A DNA stretch of 64,000 nucleotides, taken from NCBI GenBank assembly GCA_016874555.1, contig VGTW01000001.1, positions 23,637 to 87,636 on the forward strand. Direction: 5' to 3'. Shown piece by piece: positions 52,723 through 63,009 of this stretch. The translations under genes and the position numbers were made by a program. The DNA is from Gammaproteobacteria bacterium. GTDB taxonomy: Bacteria > Pseudomonadota > Gammaproteobacteria > Steroidobacterales > Steroidobacteraceae. Each line of letters begins with the position of its first letter. Position 1 is the first letter of the stretch. The notes under the pieces were generated by a model. That model was not told the DNA's origin. It worked only from the letters and a program-made list of their open reading frames with translations, and did no database searches.

Positions 52723-53351
52723 GTGGTCGGCTGTTCGTAATCGCTGCACCCTCGGGCGCTGGCAAGACAAGCCTGGTCAAGGGGGTACTGGCGCACGAAT
52801 CGAATTTGCGCGTCTGCGTATCGCATACTACTCGTGCGAAACGTCCGAATGAAATTGATGGTCGCGACTACTATTTCATTGACGTACCGACCTTCAAGGC
52901 GCTGATCGTTGCCGATGGATTCCTCGAATATGCGCCGGTCTTCGACAACTTTTACGGCACAAGCCGCGCCGCACTCGCCGAGGCTCTCGGACGTGGTCAC
53001 GACGTCATCCTCGAAATTGACTGGCAAGGCGCGCGCCAGGTTCGCGAACGTACCCGCGATGCCACGAGCGGGCGCGCGGGTTGCACCACGGTGTTCGTGC
53101 TGCCGCCCTCACGTGACGAACTCGAACGGCGTTTGCGGGGTCGAGGAACCGACAATGCGACAGCGATCGCGCGGCGCCTGCGCAATGCCGTTGATGACAT
53201 GAGTCACTACAACGAATTCGACTACGTGATCATCAACGACGACTTCGAGCGCGCGGTGGCCGATCTGCAGCGTATCCTTGTCGGCCCCGCCAACGATTTG
53301 CTGGCGAGCCGCCCCACCCTCGAGCCCTTGCGCGCCGAACTGCTCGGCTGA
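52719..53351 (+). CDS. gmk: guanylate kinase
   Basis: 210 residues. The P-loop is AAPSGAGKTSLVKGVLAHE (from residue 9). GMP-binding positions are SHTTRAKRPNEIDGRDYYF and FLEYAPVFDNFYGT, and VILEIDWQGARQVRE follows. It phosphorylates GMP to GDP. It is coupled to yicC by ATGA overlap and lies upstream of rpoZ-spoT, the standard gmk-rpoZ-spoT order. Confidence 0.96.
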   Translation: MSGRLFVIAAPSGAGKTSLVKGVLAHESNLRVCVSHTTRAKRPNEIDGRDYYFIDVPTFKALIVADGFLEYAPVFDNFYGTSRAALAEALGRGHDVILEIDWQGARQVRERTRDATSGRAGCTTVFVLPPSRDELERRLRGRGTDNATAIARRLRNAVDDMSHYNEFDYVIINDDFERAVADLQRILVGPANDLLASRPTLEPLRAELLG

Positions 53352-53374
53352 GAGCCCCGACCCTCCCGGGTAGC

Positions 53375-53404
53375 TGGCAAAAAACCCCTGTTGTCGCCTA
53401 TACT
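53375..53404 (+). promoter_or_regulatory. possible sigma-70 promoter for rpoZ
   Basis: TATACT (53399-53404) is a good -10; TGGCAA 18 bases upstream is a weak -35. It lies 28 bases before the rpoZ start, after the gmk stop. Confidence 0.35.
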
Positions 53405-53431
53405 TGACGGCCCTCCCGAAGGCTCGCGCAC

Positions 53432-53722
53432 ATGGCACGCATCACCGTCGAAGACTGCCTCCAGAACGTCGACAATATTTTCCAGCTCGTCATACTCGCC
53501 TCGCGGCGTGCACGTCGGCTCGCCAATGGTGCCGAGGCGACCGTGCCTTGGGAAAACGACAAGCCCACAGTAGTGGCTCTGCGCGAGATTGCTGTTGGCA
53601 ACATCACGCCCGAGATGTTGCTCGAGCCGGAGCCGGAACCCGAGCCGGAACCGAGCCTGCTGCCGGACATTATGGAACCCGATCCGGGCTTCCGCGCGCC
53701 GCAGTTCGGCGGCGGAGAATGA
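53432..53722 (+). CDS. rpoZ: RNA polymerase omega subunit, with an EP-repeat tail
   Basis: 96 residues: [40 protein letters not shown] and [14 protein letters not shown] are omega core motifs. The C terminus then carries [20 protein letters not shown], an acidic Glu-Pro repeat encoded by repeated GAGCCGGAACC. Omega binds beta-prime and helps ppGpp sensing. spoT follows after 28 bases. Confidence 0.95.
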   Translation: MARITVEDCLQNVDNIFQLVILASRRARRLANGAEATVPWENDKPTVVALREIAVGNITPEMLLEPEPEPEPEPSLLPDIMEPDPGFRAPQFGGGE

Positions 53723-53750
53723 TCGGCCAGGCCTCGCACGCGGAGGCTCT

Positions 53751-55943
53751 TTGGACTACACGGAGACATTGCTCGGTCTCCTGCCGGGCTCGCGTCGCAC
53801 GCCCGGTCTCAAAGAATTACTGAGCGCGGCCGGCGCCTACCTGCGTCCTGATCAGGTCGAACGGATTCGCTCCGCGGCCGAGTTCGGCGCGGAGGCACAC
53901 CGGGGACAAAAGCGCAAAACTGGAGAACCTTACATCGCGCATCCGGTGGCGGCGGCCGAGGTGCTCGCCAATCTGCGGCTCGACACCGACACCATCATCG
54001 CCGCCATTCTGCACGACATCATCGAGGATACGCCGATCGCCAAAGAAGATCTGGCAAAACGCTTCGGTGGCAACGTCGCCGAGATCGTCGACGGCGTCAC
54101 TAAGCTCGACCAGATTCAGTTCAAAAGCCGAGAAGAAGCGCAAGCCGAGTCCTTCCGCAAGATGCTGCTCGCGATGGTGCGCGATCTGCGCGTCATCCTG
54201 GTCAAGCTCGCCGATCGGTTGCACAATATGCGAACGATCGAGGGCATGTCGCCGGCACGCCGCCGCGCGGTCGCGCGCGAGACTCTCGATATTTATGCAC
54301 CGCTCGCCGAGCGCCTCGGTCTCTACGGCATGAAACTTGAGCTCGAGGATCTCGGTTTCCGTGCGCTCTACCCGCTTCGCTATCGCGTCATCGAAAAAGC
54401 CTTGAAACGGGCGCGCGGCAATCAGAAAGAATTCCTGACGCGCATCTCTGAAAACATCGGCAGTACGTTGGCAAAAGCCGGGATCGCCGCCGAAGTGGAC
54501 ACCCGCGAGAAGCATCTATACAGCATCTACCGAAAGATGCTGCGCAAGCGTATTCCACTTGCCGAAATAGTCGATGTCTACGGGCTGCGCGTGATCGTCG
54601 ACTCCGTCGATCATTGCTATCGCACTCTCGGCGTCGTGCACGGCACCTACCGACCCATGCCCGGACGCTTCAAAGATTATGTAGCGATCCCACGGATCAA
54701 TAGTTATCAATCGCTGCACACAACGCTATTCGGACCCAACGGTCTGCCGATCGAAGCGCAGATCCGCACGCGCGATATGCATCGTATCGCCGAGTCCGGT
54801 ATTGCCGCTCACTGGAGATACAAGATCGACGATTATTCTGCGGATCACGAGCAGGCGCGTGCGCGCGAGTGGCTGTCCAACCTCATCTCGATGCAGGAAG
54901 TCGGAACCTCCGAAGAATTTCTCGAAAGCGTGCGGATCGATCTTTTCCCGGACAAGGTCTATGTATTCACGCCCAAGGGTAGAATCCTGCGACTGCCGCG
55001 CGGCGCGACCATCGTGGATTTTGCCTATGCTGTACATACCGATGTCGGTAATCGCTGCGTCGCCGCCAAGATCGATCGCCGGCTGACGCCGCTGCGCAGC
55101 CAATTGCGTAACGGACAAACGGTGGAGATCGTCACCGCGCCGGGCGCAATCCCCAACCCATCGTGGGTAAACTTCGTGGTCACGGCCAAGGCCCGCGCTG
55201 CCATCCGTCAATACTTGAAGGGCCTGCGCCGCTCCGAGGCCATCGAGCTCGGTCATCTACTCATCAATCAGTCGCTTGCCGAATTCAACCTCTCACTGAC
55301 CGACATCAGCGCGGTGACGCTGGCCGCCACGGCAAGCGAACTCGGCATGGCGGAAGCCGACGAGCTATTCGAAAAAGTCGGTATGGGTGAGCGCCTCGCG
55401 CCATTGATTGCACGCCGCCTCGGACCAGCGGCTTCTGCGGTAACTGGGATATCGCCTGATGCGGCGCGCGAGACTGCGCCGACGCCGCTCGCTGTCGCCG
55501 GCACCGAAGGTTTGCTCGTCAGCTATGCGCGCTGCTGCTTTCCGGTACCAGGCGATGCAATCCTTGCCTATCTCTCCAGCGGTCGCGGCATCATCGTGCA
55601 CCGCGAAGAGTGTGCGAACGTCGACGACTACCGCAAGCATCCGGAGAAGTGGCTGTCGATCACCTGGGCAGAACAACCCGAACGTATGTTCGGCAGCGAG
55701 CTGCGCGTCGAAGTTGAAAATCGTATGGGGGTACTGGCCGCGGTGGCCGCAGCCATTTCCGGCACCGAAACCAACATCGATCACGTCGAACTCGAAGAGC
55801 GTGACGCGCAAACCTCAGTGCTGGTCTTTGAGGTCCTGGTTCGTGATCGCAAGCATCTCGCCAACGTCATGCGCGTAATTCGTCGCATGCCCGACGTACT
55901 GCGACTCTCGCGTACACTCGCAATCAGAACCCGCGACGAATGA
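53751..55943 (+). CDS. spoT: RelA/SpoT-family bifunctional (p)ppGpp synthetase/hydrolase
   Basis: About 730 residues. The HD hydrolase domain has AHRGQKRKTGEPYIAHPVA and AILHDIIEDTP. The synthetase domain has KHLYSIYRKMLRK, DVYGLRVIVDS and FKDYVAIPRINSYQSLHT. TGS (KVYVFTPKGRILRLPRG), zinc-finger-like (SYARCCFPVPGD) and ACT (ENRMGVLAAVAAAISGTET) domains follow. Intact HD suggests hydrolysis works. The start is TTG 53751 with GGAG 5 bases upstream; the longer ORF overlaps rpoZ out of frame. Confidence 0.95.
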   Translation: MDYTETLLGLLPGSRRTPGLKELLSAAGAYLRPDQVERIRSAAEFGAEAHRGQKRKTGEPYIAHPVAAAEVLANLRLDTDTIIAAILHDIIEDTPIAKEDLAKRFGGNVAEIVDGVTKLDQIQFKSREEAQAESFRKMLLAMVRDLRVILVKLADRLHNMRTIEGMSPARRRAVARETLDIYAPLAERLGLYGMKLELEDLGFRALYPLRYRVIEKALKRARGNQKEFLTRISENIGSTLAKAGIAAEVDTREKHLYSIYRKMLRKRIPLAEIVDVYGLRVIVDSVDHCYRTLGVVHGTYRPMPGRFKDYVAIPRINSYQSLHTTLFGPNGLPIEAQIRTRDMHRIAESGIAAHWRYKIDDYSADHEQARAREWLSNLISMQEVGTSEEFLESVRIDLFPDKVYVFTPKGRILRLPRGATIVDFAYAVHTDVGNRCVAAKIDRRLTPLRSQLRNGQTVEIVTAPGAIPNPSWVNFVVTAKARAAIRQYLKGLRRSEAIELGHLLINQSLAEFNLSLTDISAVTLAATASELGMAEADELFEKVGMGERLAPLIARRLGPAASAVTGISPDAARETAPTPLAVAGTEGLLVSYARCCFPVPGDAILAYLSSGRGIIVHREECANVDDYRKHPEKWLSITWAEQPERMFGSELRVEVENRMGVLAAVAAAISGTETNIDHVELEERDAQTSVLVFEVLVRDRKHLANVMRVIRRMPDVLRLSRTLAIRTRDE

Positions 55944-55974
55944 GTCGGCTGCGAGCCCTCGAGGAGATTGCAAC

Positions 55975-56358
55975 GTGACACGACAAATCATCAGTACCAA
56001 CGATGCACCGCAGGCCATCGGCACCTACTCGCAAGCGGTGCGGGTAGGTCCCACGGTGTACATCTCTGGGCAGATTCCCTTGGACCCGAGCAATGGGCAA
56101 ATGGTCAGCAGCGACATCGAAATCGAAATCCGCCGCGTGTTCGACAATCTATCGGCGATAGCCAAAGCGGCTGGCGGTTCTCTCAAGCACGCTGTCAGAG
56201 TCACCGTCTATCTCACCGATCTTGCGAACTTCGCCAAGGTCAATGAAGTGATGGCACAGTACTTTCCACAACCTTGGCCGGCACGTGCCGCCATCGGCGT
56301 CGCACAATTGCCGCGCAGTGCGCGCGTCGAGATCGACTGCATTCTGCATCTCGATTGA
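55975..56358 (+). CDS. ridA: RidA-family enamine/imine deaminase
   Basis: 127 residues: TNDAPQAIGTYSQAVRVG, VYISGQIPLDPSNGQMV, RVFDNLSAIAKAAGG and the catalytic Arg in LPRSARVEIDCILHLD. It hydrolyses reactive 2-aminoacrylate. It lies 31 bases after spoT in the common spoT-ridA-recG order; GAGGAGAT precedes the GTG/ATG start region. Confidence 0.96.
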   Translation: MTRQIISTNDAPQAIGTYSQAVRVGPTVYISGQIPLDPSNGQMVSSDIEIEIRRVFDNLSAIAKAAGGSLKHAVRVTVYLTDLANFAKVNEVMAQYFPQPWPARAAIGVAQLPRSARVEIDCILHLD

Positions 56359-56418
56359 TCGGCGCCACTGCCAGAACCGCCATCGCTGTCGCTGATACCG
56401 CTATCAACCAGCGCCGTT

Positions 56419-58500
56419 ATGACCGAGCCTCGTGAGCAACGACCGGTCACGGCACTGCGCGGAGTCGGCGACGCACTCGCTGCGCGCCTCGCGGTGCTCG
56501 GCGTCGAGACCGTGCAGGATCTGCTCTTCGTACTGCCCACGCGTTATGAAGACCGGACTCGCGTGCAGCCGATCGGCTCGCTAATCGCTGGCGGTCGCGC
56601 CGTCGTCGAAGGCGAGGTACAGCTGACCGAAGTCGTATTTCGGCGGCGGCGGCAAATGCTCTGTCGCATCGCCGACGGTTCCGGCTTCCTGACGCTGCGT
56701 TTCTTTCATTTCTCCAGCGCCCAGCAACAAGGCTTGGAACGTGGCAATCGTCTGCGCTGCTTCGGCGAGGTACGCCGCGGACCCATGGGTCTCGAGATCG
56801 TGCATCCGGAGTATCGGAGAATTTTTGATGAACGCTCACCGCTGGAAGAATCTTTGACGCCGGTTTACCCCGCCACCGAAGGCGTGAGTCAGGGCAAACT
56901 GCGGGTGCTCATCGTACAAGCCTTGCGCGAACTCGATAGCGCAGGCGTTCGCGACTGGCTGCCGTCCGCAATCCTTGCGCCACTTGGACTACCGCCGCTG
57001 CGCGAAGCGCTGCGCTACGTACATCAACCGCCGGTAGACGCGGACCTCGACGAACTCGACGCAGGCAAGCACCCCGTACAAAACCGCCTGGCGTTCGAAG
57101 AACTGCTGACGCATCAGGTGGTCATGCGACGTCTGCGCGAGTCGGTACGTACCGATGCTGCTTGGGTACTGACCGACGAGAGGGCACTCGAGGCGCGCTT
57201 CATCAGCGGTTTGCCTTACAAACTCACATGCGCGCAGCGCCGTGTGCTCGACGAAGTTGGCGCCGATCTGGTCCGGGACCGACCGATGGCGCGTCTCGTG
57301 CAAGGCGATGTCGGCTGCGGCAAGACCGTGGTCGCAGCTGCAGCAATGGCGCGCGCCGTAGGTAGTGGACGACAGGCCGTCCTGATGGCGCCCACTGAAC
57401 TACTCGCCGAGCAGCATCAAAGAAATCTAGATGCTTGGTTCAGGCCGCTAGGCATCCCGGTCGTACTTGTCTCAGGTTCGCAGCCGGCACGCACGCGGCG
57501 CAGCACGCTTGATGCAATTGCCTCTGGCGAGGTACGAATCGCTGTCGGCACGCATACGCTGTTCCAGGAGAGCATGCAGTTCCGCGAACTCGCACTGGTC
57601 ATCGTCGACGAGCAGCATCGATTCGGTGTGCAGCAACGCCTGCGTCTAGCCGAAAAAGGTATGGCGAGCGGTCGTCATCCGCATCAACTCATTATGACTG
57701 CGACACCCATCCCGCGCACCCTCGCGATGACGGCTTATGCAGATCTCGACGTCTCAATCATCGATGCCTCGCCACCAGGCCGTAAACCCGTCAAAACCGT
57801 GGTAGTTGCCGAAACCAGACGCAGCGAAGTGGTGGCACGGATCGATGCCGCCTGTCGAAACGGCAGGCAGGCCTACTGGGTCTGCCCGTTGATCGAGGAA
57901 TCAGAAGAGCTGCAGTGTCAGGCTGCGGAGGAGACCGCAGCGGTCCTCCACGAAGCCCTGCCGCATCTTGTCGTACGACTCGTGCACGGGCGCATTAAGC
58001 CGAGAGAAAAAGACGCCACTATGCTCGCCTTTAAGGCGGGCAAGATCCACCTGCTCGTCGCCACCACGGTCATCGAGGTCGGCGTCGATGTGTCGAACGC
58101 CACGCTGATGGTGATAGAAAACGCCGAGCGCATGGGGCTGGCGCAACTGCACCAACTCCGTGGTCGAGTCGGCCGCGGCACGTGCGAGAGCAGCTGCGTG
58201 CTGCTCTATCGCGCGCCCATAGGTCCGCTCGCGCGAGCACGACTCAATGTCATTCGCGATACCAACGACGGCTTCGAGATCGCTCGCCGCGATCTTGAGC
58301 TACGTGGCCCCGGCGAACTGCTCGGCACGCAACAAACCGGTCTTTCCCGCATGCGTGTAGCCGATCTGATCCGTGATGCCAATTTGTTGCCACGGGTACA
58401 AGAAGCCGCCGAGATACTGCTTGCCCAACACCCGGATAGAATCGCGCCCCTGACCACGCGCTGGATCGGAACGGATGACAGATATGGCCGTATCGGCTGA
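56419..58500 (+). CDS. recG: ATP-dependent DNA helicase RecG
   Basis: 693 residues. The N-terminal wedge (OB) domain is followed by Walker A RLVQGDVGCGKTVVAAAAM (near 290), DEQHRFGVQQR (DEAD-like box), MTATPIPRTLAMT and motif VI QLRGRVGRG. It remodels stalled forks and Holliday junctions. Its 3' end overlaps ubiC by 26 bases. Confidence 0.96.
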   Translation: MTEPREQRPVTALRGVGDALAARLAVLGVETVQDLLFVLPTRYEDRTRVQPIGSLIAGGRAVVEGEVQLTEVVFRRRRQMLCRIADGSGFLTLRFFHFSSAQQQGLERGNRLRCFGEVRRGPMGLEIVHPEYRRIFDERSPLEESLTPVYPATEGVSQGKLRVLIVQALRELDSAGVRDWLPSAILAPLGLPPLREALRYVHQPPVDADLDELDAGKHPVQNRLAFEELLTHQVVMRRLRESVRTDAAWVLTDERALEARFISGLPYKLTCAQRRVLDEVGADLVRDRPMARLVQGDVGCGKTVVAAAAMARAVGSGRQAVLMAPTELLAEQHQRNLDAWFRPLGIPVVLVSGSQPARTRRSTLDAIASGEVRIAVGTHTLFQESMQFRELALVIVDEQHRFGVQQRLRLAEKGMASGRHPHQLIMTATPIPRTLAMTAYADLDVSIIDASPPGRKPVKTVVVAETRRSEVVARIDAACRNGRQAYWVCPLIEESEELQCQAAEETAAVLHEALPHLVVRLVHGRIKPREKDATMLAFKAGKIHLLVATTVIEVGVDVSNATLMVIENAERMGLAQLHQLRGRVGRGTCESSCVLLYRAPIGPLARARLNVIRDTNDGFEIARRDLELRGPGELLGTQQTGLSRMRVADLIRDANLLPRVQEAAEILLAQHPDRIAPLTTRWIGTDDRYGRIG

Positions 58501-59029
58501 CAACCTGGGCCTGCCGCCGCCAGTGCCCAGCGCGGCGATGTGGTTGCCGGGGCCGGCACTCAATTGCTATGTCGGCGACCAGTCGCTGCGATCGTGGCTG
58601 TTGACGCCAGGGTTGCTCACGCAAAGAATTCGCGAAGCAGCGGGCGAGAGTTTCGCCATGCATCTATTGCGGGAAGAGCGCATCGGCGACGAGCAAATTC
58701 GCGAAATCGACATGAGCTGCGATACCGAAGTGTGGATGTTCGCGCATACGCGGATTCCTGTAACTACACTCGAAGCCGAGCCTTGGTTGGGCAGGATCGG
58801 CAGTCGCACCTTGGGCGAGGCCCTCGAAGGTCGGGCGACACTGACGCGGGAATCCTTCCGCTACGCACAGTTCTATCCCGACATTTGGCTCGTCGATCGC
58901 GCACTCACCCACGCGGCGCTCGCGCCGCAACCGTTGTGGATCAGACACTCTGCATTGCGTATGGGCGCTGCGCCCTTCGATCTCTACGAGGTATTTCTGC
59001 CCACCATCGGCCAGCGTCGCCCAAGCTAA
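58475..59029 (+). CDS. ubiC: chorismate lyase
   Basis: 184 residues of the UbiC family. FAMHLLREERIGDEQIREID (Arg near 65), VWMFAHTRIP, and the catalytic RHSALRMGAAPFDLYEVFLP are visible. It makes 4-hydroxybenzoate, the ubiquinone head-group precursor, from chorismate. It starts inside recG, and ubiA follows after 31 bases. Confidence 0.93.
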   Translation: MTDMAVSADNLGLPPPVPSAAMWLPGPALNCYVGDQSLRSWLLTPGLLTQRIREAAGESFAMHLLREERIGDEQIREIDMSCDTEVWMFAHTRIPVTTLEAEPWLGRIGSRTLGEALEGRATLTRESFRYAQFYPDIWLVDRALTHAALAPQPLWIRHSALRMGAAPFDLYEVFLPTIGQRRPS

Positions 59030-59060
59030 GCAGCGCACTGCACCCCATCAGGCCCGCCAC

Positions 59061-59930
59061 GTGTCACCCGCCCTGCGTCGTCGTCTTGATGAATATATGC
59101 TACTCACACGGCTCAATCGGCCGATCGGCATCTTATTGCTGTTGTGGCCGGTGCTCTGGGCGTTGTGGCTCGCGGCAGATGGCATACCTGATCCTCGTTT
59201 GCTCGTCGTGTTCGTCGCTGGCACAGTACTCACGCGTTCGGCAGGTTGTATCATCAATGATTTGGCCGACCGCGAGTTCGACCCACACGTTGCGCGCACG
59301 CGCGAACGGCCGCTCGCCGCACGTCGAGTTTCGCCTAGCGAGGCAATCGGACTCTTCGTGGTGCTGATCCTGCTGGCGCTCATCGTGGTCTTGCAGCTCG
59401 ATGCGCGTACCGTCTGGCTGTCGCTGGTGGCTGCTGCGCTGCTCACGAGCTATCCCTTTTGCAAGCGTTTCTTTGCTGCGCCGCAGATTTATCTCGGCCT
59501 CGCGTTCGGTTGGGGCGTACCGATGGCGTTTATGGCAACCGACGGCAACGTGCCGACGCTCGGCTGGTTGATCTTTACGACCACCGTCATCTGGGCCTGT
59601 ATCTACGACACGTTTTACGCCATGGTCGATCGAGATGACGATCGTCGCATCGGTATCCGCTCCACGGCAGTGTTGTTTGGCCGTCACGATCTGCTCGCCA
59701 TCGGCCTGCTGCAAGCATCCATGCTGGGGCTACTGATATGGATCGGTCGACTCGCCGAGCTCCACTGGATTTATTTCTTGAGTCTCGTCGTCGTAGCCGT
59801 GCTGTTCGCATATCACCTTTGGTCGTCACGCCGGCGTGATCGCACTGCCTGCTTCCACGCTTTCCTTAATAATAATTACGTCGGCATGATCGTGTGGTTG
59901 GGGATTGCCGTCGCCACACTCCAGAGCTGA
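59061..59930 (+). CDS. ubiA: 4-hydroxybenzoate polyprenyltransferase
   Basis: 289 residues with about eight membrane helices. The two Asp-rich loops are NDLADREFDPHVARTRERPL (near 73, NDxxD) and YDTFYAMVDRDDDRRIG (near 187, DxxxD). It prenylates 4-hydroxybenzoate in ubiquinone synthesis. GTG start; the first helix begins LLTRLNRPIGILLLLWPVLW. Confidence 0.95.
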   Translation: MSPALRRRLDEYMLLTRLNRPIGILLLLWPVLWALWLAADGIPDPRLLVVFVAGTVLTRSAGCIINDLADREFDPHVARTRERPLAARRVSPSEAIGLFVVLILLALIVVLQLDARTVWLSLVAAALLTSYPFCKRFFAAPQIYLGLAFGWGVPMAFMATDGNVPTLGWLIFTTTVIWACIYDTFYAMVDRDDDRRIGIRSTAVLFGRHDLLAIGLLQASMLGLLIWIGRLAELHWIYFLSLVVVAVLFAYHLWSSRRRDRTACFHAFLNNNYVGMIVWLGIAVATLQS

Positions 59931-60620
59931 ACGTCCTCGACGCCCGCTTTTAGAAGCGTGGCGCGCGCAGCCTCGAGTGTCGCACCCGCGGTCGAGACAT
60001 CGTCGATCAGAGCGACGCTGCGCGGAGAAGCGCTACGGTGTGTGGCACTTGCCAATTGGCGAGTGAACGACGGCATTGTCTCGTCGCTCGGGCGCCGATA
60101 ATGCCGTCTTCGGTCGTGTGGCGCGGGTTCGCACTAGCCCCCATCGCGCAGCACGGGCTGCTGCAGCCAGCGGCTAATCTGCAGCGCAAGCAGAGCGGGC
60201 TGACGAAAAGCGCGATCGGCGAGCCGTGACGGGTGCAGCGGGACAGGCAGTAGCAGTTGGGGCGGGTGAAGTCGCTTAATAGCAATGGCGCGCGTCGCCG
60301 CTATCGCACCAAGGCTCCCAGCACTCGCGCGCCCACCCGATCACCCGCAAATTTGAGCGGCTTGAGCGCGACGTCGGCGGGCGAGGCGTAGACGAATGCC
60401 TTGATAACGGTCGTGCCGCCTCGCGGAACCGCCAGCCGCGGCAATGCGCTGTATCAGCGACCACAAAGATCGAGGGGTCCGAGATCGCCTCGACCGTTAT
60501 AGAAGTACCAGCGTGCCGGCAAACAACAGAAACCCGCTCGCTGCCACCATGGCAGGGCGCGTAAATTGGGCACCGGCGCTCGGCTGCGGGGCATTGTCGA
60601 CTCGTTCGTGGCTTGCAAGT
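59876..60620 (-). pseudogene. broken comF
   Basis: Minus-strand segments follow ComF order in changing frames. [14 protein letters not shown] gives the start of the zinc-binding N terminus, then VIKAFVYASPADVALKPLKF and RVGARVLGALV before a stop. LLLPVPLHPSRLADRAFRQP is followed by VRTRATRPKTALSAPERRDN in another frame, and the PRPP-binding SVALIDDVSTAGATLEAA resumes the earlier frame. At least two frameshifts and an in-frame TAG/TAA are needed. ComF acts in DNA uptake, and comF facing bioB is common in gammaproteobacteria. The start boundary is approximate. Confidence 0.85.
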
Positions 60621-60757
60621 TGACATCCTCCCCCGCGCTTGCGGAACATTGCTTACGGTGGCGACCAAGGCTGCCGACTGCTGCCGTCGAAGGCAGCGCC
60701 CAAAACGCTTTAATTCGCCGGAGTACTCGCCGGTCCCCGCCCCAGAAGACGCCCGCC
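60617..60757 (+). promoter_or_regulatory. bioB upstream region with a TTGACA box
   Basis: TTGACA at 60617-60622 is a perfect -35; the -10 at 17-18 bases (GGAACA/GAACAT) is weak. No BirA-type palindrome could be seen. A low-complexity N terminus follows the start. Confidence 0.3.
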
Positions 60758-61825
60758 ATGAACGCCGCTGCGATCACCACCACTACGACCAACCCCGCTA
60801 CGACCGCCGCCGCTAAAAATGCTTCGGTCAATAATGTCAGCGCTCCGGTGGCTGCCGATGACATCCGTAACGACTGGCAGCTCGATGAAGTCGAAGCGTT
60901 GTTCGCACTGCCCTTTCAGGACCTGCTGTTTCGGGCGCAGACCGTACACCGCGCGCACCACGCACCGAACACCGTGCAGGTGAGCACCCTGCTCTCGGTG
61001 AAAACCGGCGCCTGTCCCGAGGACTGTGCCTACTGCCCGCAAAGCGTCCGCTACGACACCGGTCTCGATCGCGAAGCACTGCTGGCGGTGGCCGATGTGG
61101 CCGCTCGAGCGAAGGCCGCCCGCGAGGCCGGTGCCACCCGGTTCTGCATGGGCGCCGCCTGGCGTTCGCCAAAGAAACGTGACCTCGAAGTGATCACGGC
61201 GATGATCCGCGAAGTCAAATCTTTAGGGCTCGAGAGTTGCGCCACGCTCGGCATGCTCAGCCATGAGCAGGCCAAAGAATTACACGACGCCGGTCTTGAT
61301 TACTACAACCACAATATCGATACCTCGCCCGAGTTCTACGGTAAGATCATCACCACGCACGACTTCAAAGACAGACTCGATACTCTCGAAGCTGTGCGCG
61401 AAGCCGGCATGAACGTGTGCTGCGGTGGCATCGTCGGCATGGGTGAAACCGCGCGCGACCGCGCACGCATGCTGCAGGTACTCGCCAATCTGCCGCAACA
61501 CCCCGAGAGCGTACCGATCAACCAACTGGTTGCGGTGCCCGGAACGCCTCTCGCCGATCAGTCACCCATCGATCCGCTCGATTTTGTACGCACGATTGCA
61601 GTCGCGCGGATTTTGATGCCGTGCTCGGCAGTAAGACTTTCGGCGGGCCGCGAGAAGATGTCCGACGAATTGCAGGCACTCGCTTTTTTTGCCGGCGCAA
61701 ATTCCATTTTCTACGGCGAAAAACTTTTGACCACCGGTAATCCTGACATCGAACACGATCGTGCCCTGCTGACGAGGCTCGGCATTCAGGCCGCGGGCGC
61801 AGCGCCGACCGCACTGCACGCCTAA
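60758..61825 (+). CDS. bioB: biotin synthase
   Basis: About 355 residues. The radical SAM motif is [14 protein letters not shown] (CxxxCxxC, near 85). [12 protein letters not shown] and RLSAGREKM follow, and the [2Fe-2S] ligands lie in the C-terminal half. It inserts sulfur into dethiobiotin. ATG 60758 is chosen, giving a 30-residue low-complexity [16 protein letters not shown] leader absent from most BioB; a later start is possible. Confidence 0.95.
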   Translation: MNAAAITTTTTNPATTAAAKNASVNNVSAPVAADDIRNDWQLDEVEALFALPFQDLLFRAQTVHRAHHAPNTVQVSTLLSVKTGACPEDCAYCPQSVRYDTGLDREALLAVADVAARAKAAREAGATRFCMGAAWRSPKKRDLEVITAMIREVKSLGLESCATLGMLSHEQAKELHDAGLDYYNHNIDTSPEFYGKIITTHDFKDRLDTLEAVREAGMNVCCGGIVGMGETARDRARMLQVLANLPQHPESVPINQLVAVPGTPLADQSPIDPLDFVRTIAVARILMPCSAVRLSAGREKMSDELQALAFFAGANSIFYGEKLLTTGNPDIEHDRALLTRLGIQAAGAAPTALHA

Positions 61826-61830
61826 CCGCA

Positions 61831-63005
61831 GTGCGCTGCACGCCCGAGGCCCGCGCTGCCGCGCTACATGACATCGACAGGCGTCGGCTGCGCCGCCGTC
61901 GCTTGCCGAACGACGACCAGCAGATCAATTTTTGTAGTAATGATTACCTCGGTCTAGCGCGTGATCCCGAGGTTGCTGCCGCCATGGCCTCGGCAGCGCG
62001 CACCCACGGCGCGGGCGCCGGCGCCTCGCATCTGGTCAGCGGCCATTCTGCCGAACATGACGTTCTCGAGCGCGAATTGGCCGAGTTCACGCGGCGAGAA
62101 CGCGCGCTCGTATTCTCCACGGGTTACATGGCAAATCTCGGTGTGCTATCAGCGCTCGCCGATCGACACGACCTGCTGATTGGCGACGAACTCAATCACG
62201 CCTCACTGATCGATGCTGCCAGACTCACTCGTAGTCCGTACCATCATCGGTACACCCATGGCGACGCTGCAGCAGCAGCCGAACTGCTGCGCTCGTCAGA
62301 TAAGTTGCGCGGCGCCTTCGTGATCACCGATGGCGTATTCAGCATGGACGGCGACCTGGCGCCGCTGCCGGCGCTCGCCGCCGCAGCGCGTGCGCATCAG
62401 GCTTGGCTCGTGGTCGACGATGCCCATGGTCTTGGCATTGTCGGCGCCGAGGGGCGCGGCAGCGGCGAATTCTTCGGGCTGAGCTCGCAGGACATACCCG
62501 TACTAATCGGCACTTTCGGCAAGGCGCTAGGTACGTTCGGGGCTTTCGTTGCCGGCGACGACGAGGTGATCGAGTTGTTGATTCAGCGCGCCCGGACCTA
62601 CATATATACGACCGCGCTACCGCCCGCAGTCGCCGCCGCGACTCGCCACGCGCTCAAAAAATTGCAGTACGAGCAGTGGCGACGCGAGCACCTGCTGGCA
62701 CTGGTCGACCATTTCCGTACCGGCGTACGCCAGCGCGGCTTGCCGGTCAGCGACTCGTCCACGCCGATTCAGCCGCTGCTGCTCGGCAGCGAGGACAGAG
62801 CAATCGCGGCCAGCCATCGACTCGCCGAGTTGGGATATCGCGTCACGGCGATTCGTCCACCGACCGTTCCGGTCTCCACCTCACGACTGCGAATCACGCT
62901 GTCTGCCGCCCACAGCGTGCGGCAGGTCGACGGACTGTTGGCAGCGCTCGAACAGGTTATCTTTAATCGGCTGATGGGCGATCAAGCGGTTGCAGGCGTC
63001 GTGGC

Positions 63006-63009
<4 letters not shown>
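61831..63009 (+). CDS. bioF: 8-amino-7-oxononanoate synthase
   Basis: 392 residues. CSNDYLGLARDP, GAGASHLVSGHSAEH, the pyridoxal Asp in VVDDAHGLGIVG and the Schiff-base Lys in IGTFGKALGTFGAF are all present. It condenses pimeloyl-ACP/CoA with alanine. GTG start 5 bases after bioB; bioC overlaps its end by 4 bases. Confidence 0.96.
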
